Source: Achatina immaculata (taxonomy: Eukaryota; Mollusca; Gastropoda; Stylommatophora; Achatinidae). Taken from it: a DNA stretch of 64,000 bases. Positions 1 to 10,559 of this stretch are shown here, piece after piece. The notes under the pieces were generated by a model, which saw only the letters and a program-made list of their open reading frames with translations, was not told the origin of the DNA and made no database searches. Positions within the stretch are counted from its first letter, which is position 1. Each line of letters begins with the position of its first letter. The position numbers and the translations under genes were made by a program. The DNA lies in contig CM019713.1 in the NCBI GenBank assembly GCA_009760885.1, forward strand, positions 10,677,274-10,741,273, in the 5' to 3' direction.

Positions 1-597
1 ACAGCTGGGATGAAACAGGCATATAATTTGTAGACATTACAGCTGTGATGAAACAGGCATATAATTTGTAGATATTACAGCTGTGATGAAACAGGCATAT
101 AATTTGTAGATATTACAGCTGTGATGAAACAGGCATATAATTTGTAGACATTACAGCTGTGATGAAACAAGCATATAATTTGTAGACATTACAGCTGTGA
201 TGAAACAGGCATATAATTTGTAGACATTACAGCTGTGATGAAACAGGCATATAATTTGTAGATATTACAGCTGGGATGAAACAGGCATATAATTTGTAGA
301 CATTACAGCTGGGATGAAACAGGCATATAATTTGTAGACATTACAGCTGGGATGAAACAAGCATATAATTTGTAGACATTACAGCTGTGATGAAACAGGC
401 TTATAAATTTTAGACATTACAGCTGGGATGAAACAAGCATATAATTTGTAGACATTACAGCTGTGATGAAACAAGCATATAATTTGTGGACATTACAGCT
501 GTGATGAAACAGGCATATAATTTGTAGACATTACAGCTGGGATGAAACAAGCATATAATTTGTAGACATTACAGCTGTGATGAAACAAGCATATAAT
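1..597. repeat. 38-bp minisatellite
   Basis: About 16 head-to-tail copies of a 38-bp unit beginning acagctgtgatgaaacaggc. Units differ at a few fixed positions (tgtgatg/tgggatg, aggcat/aagcat, gacatt/gatatt), so the array has partly homogenised variants. It is cut by the left edge of the window, so its full length is unknown. Confidence 0.95.
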
Positions 598-984
598 TTT
601 GCAAAAGTGGGGGATTGAAAACAAGACTGGATTGATTTAACTGGATTCAGGGAGATAAAAAAAAGATCAGCAGTAGAAGAAAACAAGAACTTTAGCTCCA
701 CTTAGATCTGGCACTCTAAAGCTCTAGAATGGATTGAAAACAAGACCAATATGATTTTTTGCATTCAAGGAAATAAAAAGAATATCCAGCGAGATGGACA
801 TAGAAAAACAGTTCTTTCAAACAGTAAGTTTCAGTTCTATGCTGTGAATGCCAAACATAGACGCTCACTAAAAACCATGACAGACAGATAACAGCATACA
901 AGATGAAATGCTTAAGAAAAATGGTAAACAAGACGAGAAGGGATCACATGTGAAAGGAAATAATCTGGCAAATGACACCTGTTA

Positions 985-1238
985 AGGACTATGTTGAAGA
1001 TCAAAGAGTTGAAAAGTTCGGGCATTTGATAACGTGAATGCAGAATAACCAGCTACAACTCGAAAACATCTGGTTATAGGGCATGAGGACAACCAAGGAA
1101 AGAGTGGATAGATGGGGTGAAAGACACATTGACAAAACATAACATGACAGCTAGCCAGGCCTCTCACCTTACTCTAGACCAATGCCTGAAACTCGCTGTG
1201 AAGCTAATGGCATAAGCAGAAGAAGAAGAAGAAGAAAG
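985..1238 (+). mobile_element. LINE 3'-end remnant with (GAA)n tail, copy 1
   Basis: The plus strand reads as a degraded end of a non-LTR retrotransposon polyprotein (KEWIDGVKDTL and ASHLTLDQCLKLAVKLMA), followed by the tail agaagaagaagaagaag. The Arg/Trp-rich linker, then a variable region, then a microsatellite tail is typical of LINE 3' ends. It is heavily 5'-truncated and contains stops. Confidence 0.6.
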
Positions 1239-1919
1239 AATAGAAAAAGTACAAACAACTTGACCTCCATGTTAGGACTCTCATCCAGAGTCTCATAAAT
1301 TCCAGCCAATGCTAAACCTGGACGCTGAAGTCCTGCTTAGACATCGCAGAGCAAAAATGATTGGTTATTTCAAGGGTGGGGGGGGGGGGGGAGGAATCTC
1401 CATTGGAGGAAGAACGATAAAATATTTAAGTTTAATTGAGCAGCTTTCCATGAAATAACCTTTTCATTTGCAAGTTTGTTCAAACACTAGTCAGTAAGAA
1501 TTTTGTGTCCTGGTCAGAACAATTTTTGTCCTGCCCTTCCCCCCCCCCCCCACAAGTTATAACAGGCTGGGTGACAGGAATCTTGTATTCTTGGCAGGAC
1601 AAGTTTTTGGTATCCCCAGAGTGGACCCAGATATAGAAATAACCACTCTACACACCAGTAGTTGGGGAGAAGAGCCTCTGAAGATGGAGAATATCTGCCT
1701 GCAAGTGCCTGTCACACCAGATAGCACTACACATGTGACTGTCATTGCATGAAGGGAAAATGGGATATCACATATAGTTCTGTCCTGCAGTTTGTTCTAG
1801 TCCATGAAGTGAATGAACAAAAGAAACCCCCCTAGCTTCTTTTGCATGTGTCTCTAAAACCATTTTCCTAGAAGGGAGTCTTTATAATGCATGCCCTTTT
1901 TTTTTTTTGTTTCTTTTAG

Positions 1920-2058
1920 GCTCCTGTACTCCTTGATTCCAATCAGGCCAACAGATCAGAGACAGGAGGTACCTAAAGAACTGTATGGCCCAACCATGGT
2001 TGTTCTGACCCTTATTGCCCTTCTGCTGTACCAGATGAAGACTTCAGACCATAAAGTG
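1920..2058 (+). CDS. YIPF3 exon, copy 1
   Basis: 139 nt after a poly-T tract ending ttttag. It enters in phase 2 (one base completing a codon) and reads LLYSLIPIRPTDQRQEVP, then ELYGP and LIALLLYQMKTSDHKV, ending in phase 0 at the donor GTG|GTTAGT. It covers the loop before the first membrane helix and helix 1. The phase-0 exit matches the entry of the exon at 6605. Because it enters in phase 2 and leaves in phase 0, it cannot be spliced to its duplicate without shifting frame. Confidence 0.88.
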
Positions 2059-2564
2059 GTTAGTGTCCATGTTACTGAACTTGATGGTTATTTCTACAGA
2101 TCACAGAGTCCATGTTTAGGGTTAAAAATTGGCAGCTACAGTGTGTGAATCTCTGACTCGTTTTTGTGCTTTATCTCTAGTAGCATTTATTATCTTAAAT
2201 GAGTAAGGAAGATAGCTGAAGTAATTACAGCAGTTATAAAGGCATAAAAATTGGAGCTAACTGAAGCAGTTATAAAGACAGAAAACTGTAGCCAGCTGGA
2301 GCAGTTTTAGAGATTGAAAACAAGACCAATATGATTTTTTGCATTCAAGGAAATAAAAAGAATATCCAGCGAGATGGACATAGAAAAACAGTTCTTTCAA
2401 ACAGTAAGTTTCAGTTCTATGCTGTGAATGCCAAACATAGACGCTCACTAAAAACCATGACAGACAGATAACAGCATACAAGATGAAATGCTTAAGAAAA
2501 ATGGTAAACAAGACGAGAAGGGATCACATGTGAAAGGAAATAATCTGGCAAATGACACCTGTTA

Positions 2565-2818
2565 AGGACTATGTTGAAGATCAAAGAGTTGAAAAGTTCG
2601 GGCATTTGATAACGTGAATGCAGAACAACCAGCTACAACTCGAAAACATCTGGTTATAGGGCATGAGGACAACCAAGGAAAGAGTGGATAGATGGGGTGA
2701 AAGACACGTTGACAAAACATAACATGACAGCTAGCCAGGACTCTCACCTTATTCTAGACCAATGCCTGAAACTCGCTGTGAAGCTAATGGCATAAGCAGA
2801 AGAAGAAGAAGAAGAAAG
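2565..2818 (+). mobile_element. LINE 3'-end remnant with (GAA)n tail, copy 2
   Basis: This is the same LINE fragment as at 985-1238, carried along by the tandem duplication rather than inserted independently: its position within the duplicated block is identical, 1580 bp downstream. Confidence 0.6.
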
Positions 2819-3492
2819 AATAGAAAAAGTACAAACAACTTGACCTCCATGTTAGGACTCTCATCCAGAGTCTCATAAATTCCAGCCAATGCTAAACCTG
2901 GACGCTGAAGTCCTGCTTAGACATTGCAGAGCAAAAAATGATTGGTTATTTCAAGGGGGGGGGGGAGGAATCTCCATTGGAGGAAGAACGATAAAATATT
3001 TAAGTTTAATTGAGCAGCTTTCCATGAAATAACCTTTTCATTTGCAAGTTTGTTCAAACACTAGTCAGTAAGAATTTTGTGTCCTGGTCAGAACAATTTT
3101 TGTCCTGCCCTTCCCCCCCCCCCCACAAGTTATAACAGGCTGGGTGACAGGAATCTTGTATTCTTGGCAGGACAAGTTTTTGGTGTCCCCAGAATGGACC
3201 CAGATATAGAAATAAGCACTCTACACACCAGTAGTTGGGGAGAAGAGCCTCTGAAGATGGAGAATATCTGCCTGCAAGTGCCTGTCACACCAGATAGCAC
3301 TACACATGTGACTGTCATTGCATGAAGGGAAAATGGGATATCACATATAGTTCTGTCCTGCAGTTTGTTCTAGTCCATGAAGTGAATGAACAAAAGAAAC
3401 CCCCCTAGCTTCTTTTGCATGTGTCTCTAAAACCATTTTCCTAGAAGGGAGTCTTTATAATGCATGCCCTTTTTTTTTTTTGTTTCTTTTAG

Positions 3493-3631
3493 GCTCCTGT
3501 ACTCCTTGATTCCAATCAGGCCAACAGATCAGAGACAGGAGGTACCTAAAGAACTGTATGGCCCAACCATGGTTGTTCTGACCCTTATTGCCCTTCTGCT
3601 GTACCAGATGAAGACTTCAGACCATAAAGTG
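3493..3631 (+). CDS. YIPF3 exon, copy 2 (duplicate)
   Basis: Same sequence as the 1920-2058 exon, with intact acceptor, donor and reading frame. Only one of the two copies can be used in a productive mRNA. Being nearer to the next exon at 6605, this copy is as good a candidate as the first. Confidence 0.8.
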
Positions 3632-3785
3632 GTTAGTGTCCATGTTACTGAACTTGATGGTTATTTCTACAGATCACAGAGTCCATGTTTAGGGTTAAAA
3701 ATTGGCAGCTACAGTGTGTGAATCTCTGACTCGTTTTTGTGCTTTATCTCTAGTAGCATTTATTATCTTAAATGAGTAAGGAAGA

Positions 3786-4175
3786 TAGCTGAAGTAATTA
3801 CAGCAGTTATAAAGGCATAAAAATTGGAGCTAACTGAAGCAGTTATAAAGACAGAAAACTGTAGCCAGCTGGAGCAGTTTTAGAGACAGAAAACTGAAGC
3901 CATCTGAAGCAGTTACAGCAGCAGAAAAAAAAAAACTGTAGCCAGCTGAAGCAGCTATAAAGACAAAAAAACTGTAGCCAACTTAAGCAGTTATAAAGAC
4001 AGAAAAAAACTGTAGCCAACTGAAGCAGTTATAAAGACAGGAAACTGTAGCCAGCCGAAGCAGTTTTAGAGACAGAAAACTGTAGTCAACTGAAGCAATT
4101 ATAGCAACAGAAAAAAACTGTAGCCAACTGAAGCAGTTATAAAGACAGAAAAAACTGGAGCTAGCTGAAGCAGTT
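3786..4175. repeat. 35-bp minisatellite, left part
   Basis: Roughly 35-bp units of the form ctgaagcagttataaagacagaaaactgtagccag, about 11 copies with variable A-run lengths. The array resumes at 5040, so the LINE between was inserted into it. Single degenerate units also occur at 2215-2311 in the first duplication copy. Confidence 0.9.
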
Positions 4176-5039
4176 CTTATCTTATATCCTTCCTGTACCG
4201 TTAAACGTCACATAGGGCTTGCAAGGTAGTTTGCCAATTTTTCCTGTCTTCGGCGAGTCTTTCAACCTCATCAAGGTATTTTAAACCTATTAATTAGGCC
4301 TCTCTTAACAGTGTCCTCTTCAGAGTTTCACGTGGTCTGCCTCTTTTTCTTTGGCCTGTTGTGTTCCACTTGATAGCTTGTTTTGGGATTCTCCGACTGT
4401 TTCTTCTCATCATATGACCAACCTATGTCCATCTCCTTTTCCTGATCACCCATGAGACTGGTTGTTGTTCAGTCATCTGTCTTATCTCTGCATTGTTCTT
4501 GAATTCATTCCACTTGATGCCGAGTATTTTCCTTAGGCATTTGTTTTCAAAAGAGTCTAATTTCTTGTCTATTTCTTTAATTGTTTTCCAGCTTTCGCAT
4601 GCATAAATGAGGGTGGATATTACATTTGAATTGAATAGTCTTAACTTGGTTTTTGTGCTTATAACTTTTGAATGCTATATGTTCTCAAGATTCTTGAAGA
4701 TTGATGCTGCTTTTGCAATTCTAATTCTTCCTTTCTGGTGTCACCATCCTGGTCTATGTAGCTGCCAAGGTATGCAAATTGATTGACTTCTTCAGTATCT
4801 GTCCCTTCTGTGTGAATTTTTCCATTTTGATTAATGGGAATTTTAATTATTTTTGTTTTGTCCTTGTTAATTTCAAGTCCTATTTTGCTAGCCAGTGAAG
4901 ACAGGCTATCTGTTTTTTCTTGCATGGAATTCACATTATTACTGATAAGAGTTATGTCATCAGCAAAATCAAGATCTTCTAGTTGGGTCCCGTGTACCCA
5001 GTCAATACCTGTGTTACCTGTGCAGCATTTTTTCATTAT
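4176..5039 (-). mobile_element. LINE fragment, family F1 (RT C-terminal half), inserted in minisatellite
   Basis: On the minus strand, 5036-4659 encodes LEDLDFADDITLIS, which contains the reverse transcriptase catalytic F-A-D-D box. It continues through GLEINKDKTK and EVNQFAYLGSYIDQDGD, the RT thumb segment of non-LTR elements. Further toward 4180 the degraded frame carries the family's MRRNNQR...KRGRPRETLKRT stretch. The 3' end is GGATATAAGATAAGA. A 10-bp direct repeat, tgaagcagtt, borders both ends (4166-4175 and 5039-5048) and fits a target-site duplication. The element is 5'-truncated, frameshifted and inactive. Confidence 0.85.
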
Positions 5040-5466
5040 GAAGCAGTTATAAAGACAGAAAAAACTGGTACCAGCTGAAGCAGTTATAAAGACAGAAAAA
5101 ACTGGTACCAGCTGAAGCAGTTATAAAGACAGAAAAAAATTGGTACTAGCTGAAGCAGTTATAAAGACAGAAAACTGAAGGCAGCTAAAACAGTTATAGA
5201 GACAGAAAGCTGGAGCCATTTGGAACAGTTATAAAGACAGAAAACGAGAGCCAGCTGGAACAGTTATAAAGACAGAAAACTGGAGCCAACTGAAACAGTT
5301 ATAAAGACAGAAAACTGGAGTCAGCTGAAACAGTTATAAAGACAGAAAATGGAGCCAGCTGAAACAGTTATAAAGACAGAAAACTGGAGCCAGCTGGAAC
5401 AGTTATAAAGACAGAAAACTGGAGCCAGCTGAAACAGTTATAAAGACAGAAAACTGGAGCCAGCAC
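5040..5466. repeat. 35-bp minisatellite, right part
   Basis: Continuation of the array interrupted at 4176: about 12 units of cagttataaagacagaaaactggagccagctgaaa. Units here are more uniform than on the left side, which suggests local homogenisation. The 250 bp to its right (5467-5717) show nothing recognisable. Confidence 0.9.
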
Positions 5467-5717
5467 TTGGACCAGCATAAGCAAGGAATAATGCAGGTCA
5501 TAGTGAACTTCTTTTCACAAATAAGAGATGTAGTAGCGGACAAGCTATGATGTACCTTAGCCAAGTCAGCTGTCAGAATGGGTCACTTGTGTTATGGAAA
5601 CTGCTCAGAAAAAAACAAGTGGCTGCCTGAAAGATGAGACTAATGAGAGAGTCACAGTTGTCAGGATGTTCAGTTAAAAATGAGATATTTATGTTGAAAT
5701 TAGTCCCTGATATCTTC

Positions 5718-6075
5718 TTCTTCTTCCATCTCCCTGGAAGTGCGGGCTGGTGTTCTTTGCAGTCGATGTGGTGAGGATGCTGGGGTAGAGCATCATGTCA
5801 GATTGGGAGTGGGGTTGCAGCAGCTATTTTTTTTTTCAGTCCCAGAGTGGAGATAGAAGGCCAGAGGTTTGCAGTACTTCTTTAATAGACTCCACCAACC
5901 ATGGCGACTATGGCAATCCCTGCCCCCCATTAGCTAGACCGGGTCTGTTAGTGGGGGTACCAACAGAGAGGTGGAAAAGAGTCTTGGCTGACTGTAGTTC
6001 ACCAACCCTGACAATGCTACATGCCAGCTGTGGGTCACTGATTGCCAAGACAGTTAGTGTCTTTGCCTCCAGTCC
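5718..6075 (-). mobile_element. Interspersed repeat R5, copy at 5.7 kb
   Basis: About 360 bp related to 10095-10480 and, in inverse orientation, to 31239-31605. Shared landmarks are agactccaccaccatgg, cctgccccattagccagg, a ggggtaccaacggagaggtgg block and ggtcactgattgcc. Its 3' end, read on the minus strand, is a (GAA)n tail, seen here as tcttcttcttcttcc. No protein domain or tRNA-like promoter was recognised. It behaves like a short retroposed repeat or the 3' part of a longer LINE. Confidence 0.7.
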
Positions 6076-6079
6076 TTGT

Positions 6080-6353
6080 TCATTCATTCATTCATTTGCA
6101 TGTCCCTTGCGAAACTTTACCCCCCTAACAGCTCTCCTGTAGGCTCTCAGTTGTGAGCAAGATGGCCTGCTGCTGATGCGTCCATTTGCAGATCATCAAT
6201 GATGTCTTGCAGCCATCTTCGCCTTGCTCTTCCTCTCTTTCTTTTTCCCATTATGTACCCTTCCAAGACGGTCTTCTCTAGATTATCATGACATTTAATG
6301 TGTCCAAAATATTTAAGACAGCCAGTCCAAGTACAAGTTGGTAAAGAAGGCAA
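6080..6353 (-). mobile_element. LINE C-terminus, family F4
   Basis: The minus strand reads LKYFGHIKCHDNLEKTVLEG, then GKRKRGRARRRWLQDIIDDL and QMDASAAGH. This is the basic C-terminal linker common at the end of non-LTR retrotransposon polyproteins. Its 3' tail shows as cattcattcattcatttgcatg on the plus strand. Other copies are at 10560-10860, 20870-21190 and 47538-47640. Confidence 0.75.
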
Positions 6354-6604
6354 AGAAAAGAGCTCACCGCTGTGATACCAAATTCTCCAGAATTAGGCAA
6401 AAAAGTTTGGATGTGAACTTTGTTAAATTTGTTACAGTTTTAAATAAAATATTTAGTTTATAAACTTTCTTAGAAGTTCTTAAGCTTATAAACTATGTGG
6501 AGTTTGCTAAGCATTAATTTTGGATTAAAAGCTTTGTTAAATTTGATAAATAAAAACTGGTTTTATAAAAAGGTTGTTAAATTGGTTGTTAAAATTCATT
6601 TCAG

Positions 6605-6735
6605 GAGGAAGGTACATTGATGGGCTCAGCTTTTGGTCTGTGCTTTATGTACTGGCTTGGAGTGTCCTGTTTGGTGTGGTTTGTGGCTATGTGTGCAATG
6701 TTCGCATCGTTATCCTCCAGATTCTTTCCATGATG
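6605..6735 (+). CDS. YIPF3 exon with apparent 1-base deletion
   Basis: Acceptor is atttcag|GAGGAAGG, donor ATGATG|GTAAGA. From the phase-0 entry the exon reads EEGTLMGSAFGLCFMYWLG, then VSCLVWFVA, matching helix 2 and part of helix 3 of YIPF3. After 6687 the frame breaks, and the homologous continuation (YVCNVRIVILQILSMM) is in the frame one base over. The observed length is 131 nt; 132 would give 44 intact codons with phase 0 at both ends. As written, translation stops at TGA within the exon. Either a base is missing from the assembly or the allele is damaged. Confidence 0.88.
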
Positions 6736-6884
6736 GTAAGAAGTAAAAGTCTTTTGTGTGTTGTCATTGTCATTTTACATGTGTAGTGCAGTCTTTGGCT
6801 GAATGTCCCCAGTTATATCACTGTGTCCTTTTTTCCTTTCATTCTGTGCCCTGGATATTTCCATGCCTTATGTATCTTGTCAGC

Positions 6885-7292
6885 TATAGAAAACAAGCTG
6901 AATTCTTTCCATTCTAAATGTTTTAAAAGAATTAGAAAAATATTTTGGCCAAATACCGTAAGAAGTAACATTTTGTTGGCAGAAATGCAGATAAAGCCAC
7001 TGACAGCAATTATTGAGGAAAGATGCTGACGATGGTTGGGATATGTGTTCCGGAAGACTGGCAACTCATTACCAAAAATAGACTAAGATGGACACCACAG
7101 GGGAACAGAAGTAAGGGTAGACCAAAAGAGACATGGAGAAGAACAATAGAGAAGATGTTGAGTAATAGAGGGCTCGCCTGGGCAAGAGTGGAAAAAAGGC
7201 AAAGGACAGGCATTTGTGGAAAACCCATGTGGAAGCCCCATGTGCCTTGGGCACTTAAGGTTCTAAGAGAGAGAGAGATGTATCTTGTCTGC
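6885..7292 (+). mobile_element. LINE C-terminus, family F2
   Basis: Degraded plus-strand frames read IENKLNSFHSKCFKRIRKIF, then AEMQIKPLTAIIEERC, LRWTPQGNRSKGRPKETWRR and WKPHVPWALKVLRERE. This is the post-thumb and C-terminal part of a non-LTR retrotransposon. Homologues are at 25146-25320, 51590-52180 (minus) and 63245-63540. The 330 bp to its right (7293-7625) show nothing recognisable. Confidence 0.72.
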
Positions 7293-7625
7293 TAGTCTAC
7301 ATGTATGGGCCTATGTTTTGTCTCAGATTCCATAATACGTAATCAAAGACTGGCATCCCCTGCACTTTGGACATTCCTATGTGTGATCCACCTACCATTC
7401 CCCACTGAAGTGTGTGTCTGCTGATGGAAGATTCCATAAGCTTTGGTTTATCCCATCTCCAAAAGATTAATGTGTGCATATATTTACCTGTTTGTTGTGT
7501 TGTCTGTTTGTAGAATGTGTCCAAAGAATTTGGATTGTTGTTTTCTGACCTTTGTTATTGTTTGTCTCATCTCTCCAGCCTCTCTCAGAATCTCCTCTGT
7601 CAAGCATTATGACATAATTTTGCAA

Positions 7626-8272
7626 TTAACTCTTTCCACACCGCAGAAAAAAACTCGGACATTCCATTTGTGCCAAATTAAAAACGCGGGTCTTTATCTG
7701 TATAGGGGGTATAGTTGTAAAATTGAAATAACAAAGTATTTCCATGATAAAAGTATATGTATTATGCATCAAAATGGCTGTAAATATAAGAATGAAGAGT
7801 TTTTTAGGAAAAAATAAGTAGTATGATGATTTTAGCTGATAACTGTGTCCTACTTACTATCAGGTAGGTCTAGATCTACCATTGGCTATGTCTAGATTGA
7901 CCTGTAGCTTCCTCCGATCTCGTCGTGTGATAGTATGTAGCAAACTCAGTACAATAATGTCTGAAATAACCTTCTAACTACTTCTTCAGGTTGTTTTATA
8001 GCGTTTTATAGGTCAAAATCTACATGGGACACATTCAAGAACAGTAGTCTGATCATAGGGCTTGTCCGTATGTCTCAGAAATCACACAAAATATTTAAAT
8101 TTCTCAAAAAAAAAGACCCATTTTTACTTGGTTGTTAGGCACACTTCAGATGGAACTATGAAAGTTCACCGGGCATGCGCAAATAAAACGTGTACAATTA
8201 AAAAATTACACCGTTTTTTTTAAGACACGAAACAAGTGGTAAAATTTTACCAAATGGCACGGAAAGAGTTAA
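7626..8272. mobile_element. piggyBac-like non-autonomous element (MITE)
   Basis: Bounded by TTAA on both sides (7626-7629 and 8269-8272), with terminal inverted repeats: ttaactctttccacacc on the left and, reading inward from the right, ttaactctttccgtgcc. TTAA targets and CYCTTTCCGTGCC-like ends are typical of piggyBac-superfamily elements. The 647-bp interior has no transposase frame, so it would depend on a helper. It lies in the intron between YIPF3 exons 6605 and 9389. Confidence 0.75.
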
Positions 8273-8689
8273 CAGTAACATGTAACAGTGAAGAACACAA
8301 ACGTATACATATATTGTAAAATAGCTATTTTATTATAGTTGTAAGTACTTTGAACAGTGTTATAAGTTTGAAATGTGCTGTGTTGTTATGCTGCTGGCAA
8401 AGTGATTGGATCATTTGTGTTAGAATGACCATGTGCAAACTCTTAAGCTATAACCATTGTTGGATGCAACATCAAAGGTTTTGGTGGAGGTGCTTGTAAG
8501 TCTGATGGTATGTCTGTAGATGTGCTATATATGTAGCATTCTCAGACACTAACCCAAATGAGCCATGATGTTTCATGAGAGTCCACCCCACCTGCACACA
8601 AGCTGATTAAAGATAACAAAGCAGAGAAGAATGATTGCCAGTCATCAAAGCTACCAGTGAGCGAATGAATGTCGTTATGAATCAGAACA

Positions 8690-9010
8690 AATCCATCCAT
8701 GTCCTTGGTCAGCATTTGGCAAAGCAGTCACCGCCCAGTGCACCCAGTGGGTTCTTGCAGGTCTGCAACAAATTCCACCTCTCATGGTCTGCAGCCAGGC
8801 TTTGTATTGTGCCCCTCAGCTGCGCTGCATGCTTTTACAGTTCTCCTCCAGGTAGCTTTTAACTGGCCTCTCTTTCTTTTTCCTTTGGGTATCCATGGCA
8901 TGGCTGTTTTAGCAGTGTTACTGGGGTCGCTTTGGAGCATATTACCAATACTTCTCCAGCATTTTTTGCTATTATGATGTGTTCCATCTCCTAGATCACA
9001 TTGGGCAACT
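8690..9010 (-). mobile_element. LINE C-terminal remnant (F2-like)
   Basis: The minus strand reads KKCWRSIGNMLQSDPSNTAK, then MPWIPKGKRKRGQLKATWRR and KACSAAEGHNTKPGCRP. The order W-R-x-I-G-x-M-L, then K-R-K-R-G, then T-W-R-R-T is a standard LINE C-terminal layout. It is related to but distinct from the F2 copies. The intron from 9011 to 9388 is AT-rich with nothing recognised. Confidence 0.65.
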
Positions 9011-9313
9011 GTGGCCGGTAAATATTTAAAATCTTTCAAAAGCAGCAGCTTGTGTAGAATGAGAATATAATTTGCCCATTTATTAAAATGAAGCTACTCC
9101 AGAAATTTTTGTATTAGCACTGCGCAGCTTCTGGTTTCTCTTTATTTATTATCAGTTTATGAATATGAGTAATGGTGTAAAGGTAAGGTCTTTCATTTAT
9201 GCTAGTACCAAATATCACACAAGATAGAGAAGTGTGATCGTCACCGATATCCAGCATGGCACGTAATGATTGAAGTGTTTTAAATAATTTTTTTTTAAAA
9301 AATCATTTATTGA

Positions 9314-9535
<222 letters not shown>

Positions 9536-9586
9536 TAAAAATAGCAGAGTAGTCATATATGTATGTTTTTTTTTTGTTGAAAAAAA

Positions 9587-9783
9587 ATAACTGAAAATGA
9601 TTGAAAAGAGGGAATGGTGAAAAAAGCAGAGGGCACCCATGTGACTGGGTATAAGTCATTAAAAATGATGGGAGATTAAATCGAAATGTGTATATCTTTT
9701 TTTTAATATTGTTCAGATATGTAGAAAATATTGGATATAAAATTGTTAGTTTTGAAAAGAAAATAAAGTTACTTCCTCTTGAA
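9587..9783. repeat. 197-bp dispersed direct repeat, copy 1
   Basis: The segment from aactgaaaatgattgaaaag to gttacttcctcttga recurs in the same orientation at 12728-12929, with only a few mismatches and a T-run length change. No inverted ends, tail or coding potential were seen. Both copies lie in YIPF3 introns. The rest of the intron to 10094 shows nothing recognised. Confidence 0.9.
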
Positions 9784-10094
9784 TGGTGTTGGAATATTTC
9801 ACCATTTTCTGTAATTTTTATACCACATTTAAGTTCATACATCTTCTCTCGGTTTCTTTGTTACTTGACGCAGTTTTGAAATGTAATGATCGCAGAATTA
9901 TTTAATAAGTAAGGCCACGATTTAAAAGTCACAGAAACACCGATGACTTGAGATGAAGTTAGACCAGAACAAAGTGAGTCTGCTGCGCACTGCCCAAAAC
10001 AGGTGCGCTGTACAATGCGCACAGTTCTTTGTTTAAGATTTTAAAAAAAATTTTTTTTTCTAATCCTGTCGGTTAAATCCATTAGCTGTTATAT

Positions 10095-10480
10095 CAGCCG
10101 GGGTCCATGTCTTGTCTGGCCTTTTCTCCTGTCTCCCTGGAACTCTGAGCTGGTGTTCTTCGTGGCTGGTGCTGTGAAGGTGTTGAGGCACAATGTCCTG
10201 TTGGCTTGGGAGCAGGTCATGGCAGCTATTTTCTTTTCAGTCCTTGAGTGCAGCTAAAAAGCAGGGGGTTGTGGGTGTGCAAGAGTTCTTTAGCAGACTC
10301 CACCACCAAGGGGGCTTTAGCGATTCCTGCCCCATTAGCCAGGTTAAGCCTGTTACCAGGGGTGCCAACGGAGAGGTGGAGACAGGATTTTGGTCAGCTG
10401 TGGCTCTCCAGCCCTGACCACCAGCGTGTCAGCTATGGGTTGCCGATTGCCGGAATGGACATTGTCTTTACTGATTGAGT
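10095..10480 (-). mobile_element. Interspersed repeat R5, copy at 10.1 kb
   Basis: Second R5 copy, aligned with 5718-6075 over its whole length (tctccctggaactctgagctgg through cagctatgggttgccgattgcc). As at 5.7 kb, an F4 LINE C-terminus follows on its right in the same relative order. R5 and F4 may therefore be parts of one element, or an early composite that was copied as a unit. Confidence 0.7.
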
Positions 10481-10559
10481 GATGTCATTAATACCTTTTT
10501 TTTTTTTTTTTTTAAAAAAGAAAAACAAGTTTAATTACATGTTCTCTGTGTACCCAGCT

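Larger units (their letters stand above)
732..2311. repeat. Tandem segmental duplication, copy 1 (1580 bp)
   Basis: The block starting gattgaaaacaagacc and ending gcagttttaga is followed directly by a second copy at 2312-3884. The copies differ by only a few substitutions and by poly-G/poly-C run lengths. Each copy holds a LINE 3' remnant and one YIPF3 exon with its splice sites. The very low divergence means either a recent duplication or an assembly artefact such as two haplotypes placed in series. Confidence 0.93.
2312..3884. repeat. Tandem segmental duplication, copy 2 (1573 bp)
   Basis: Second copy of the 732-2311 block. It is 7 bp shorter, mainly through homopolymer-length differences in the G run near 2957 and the C run near 3113. 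The YIPF3 exon and its flanking intron are identical in both copies. The right boundary lies in the 35-bp gcagttttagagacagaaaactg repeat, so unequal exchange at these short repeats could have produced the duplication (inference). Confidence 0.93.

Noticed and set aside
1..597. Possible CRISPR array or origin iterons in the 38-bp repeats
   Set aside because: Strict head-to-tail 38-bp units without spacers in an animal genome; ordinary minisatellite.
716..931. Hydrophobic minus-strand open frame repeated at 2257-2511
   Set aside because: The repeat is due to the tandem duplication, and the frame is intronic antisense without homology; no signs of coding use.
5795..6142. 115-codon open frame over R5, with related frames at 10193 and 31181
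   Set aside because: Frames shift between copies and reading direction is opposite to the (GAA)n-tail polarity of the element; more likely chance openness in a GC-richer repeat.
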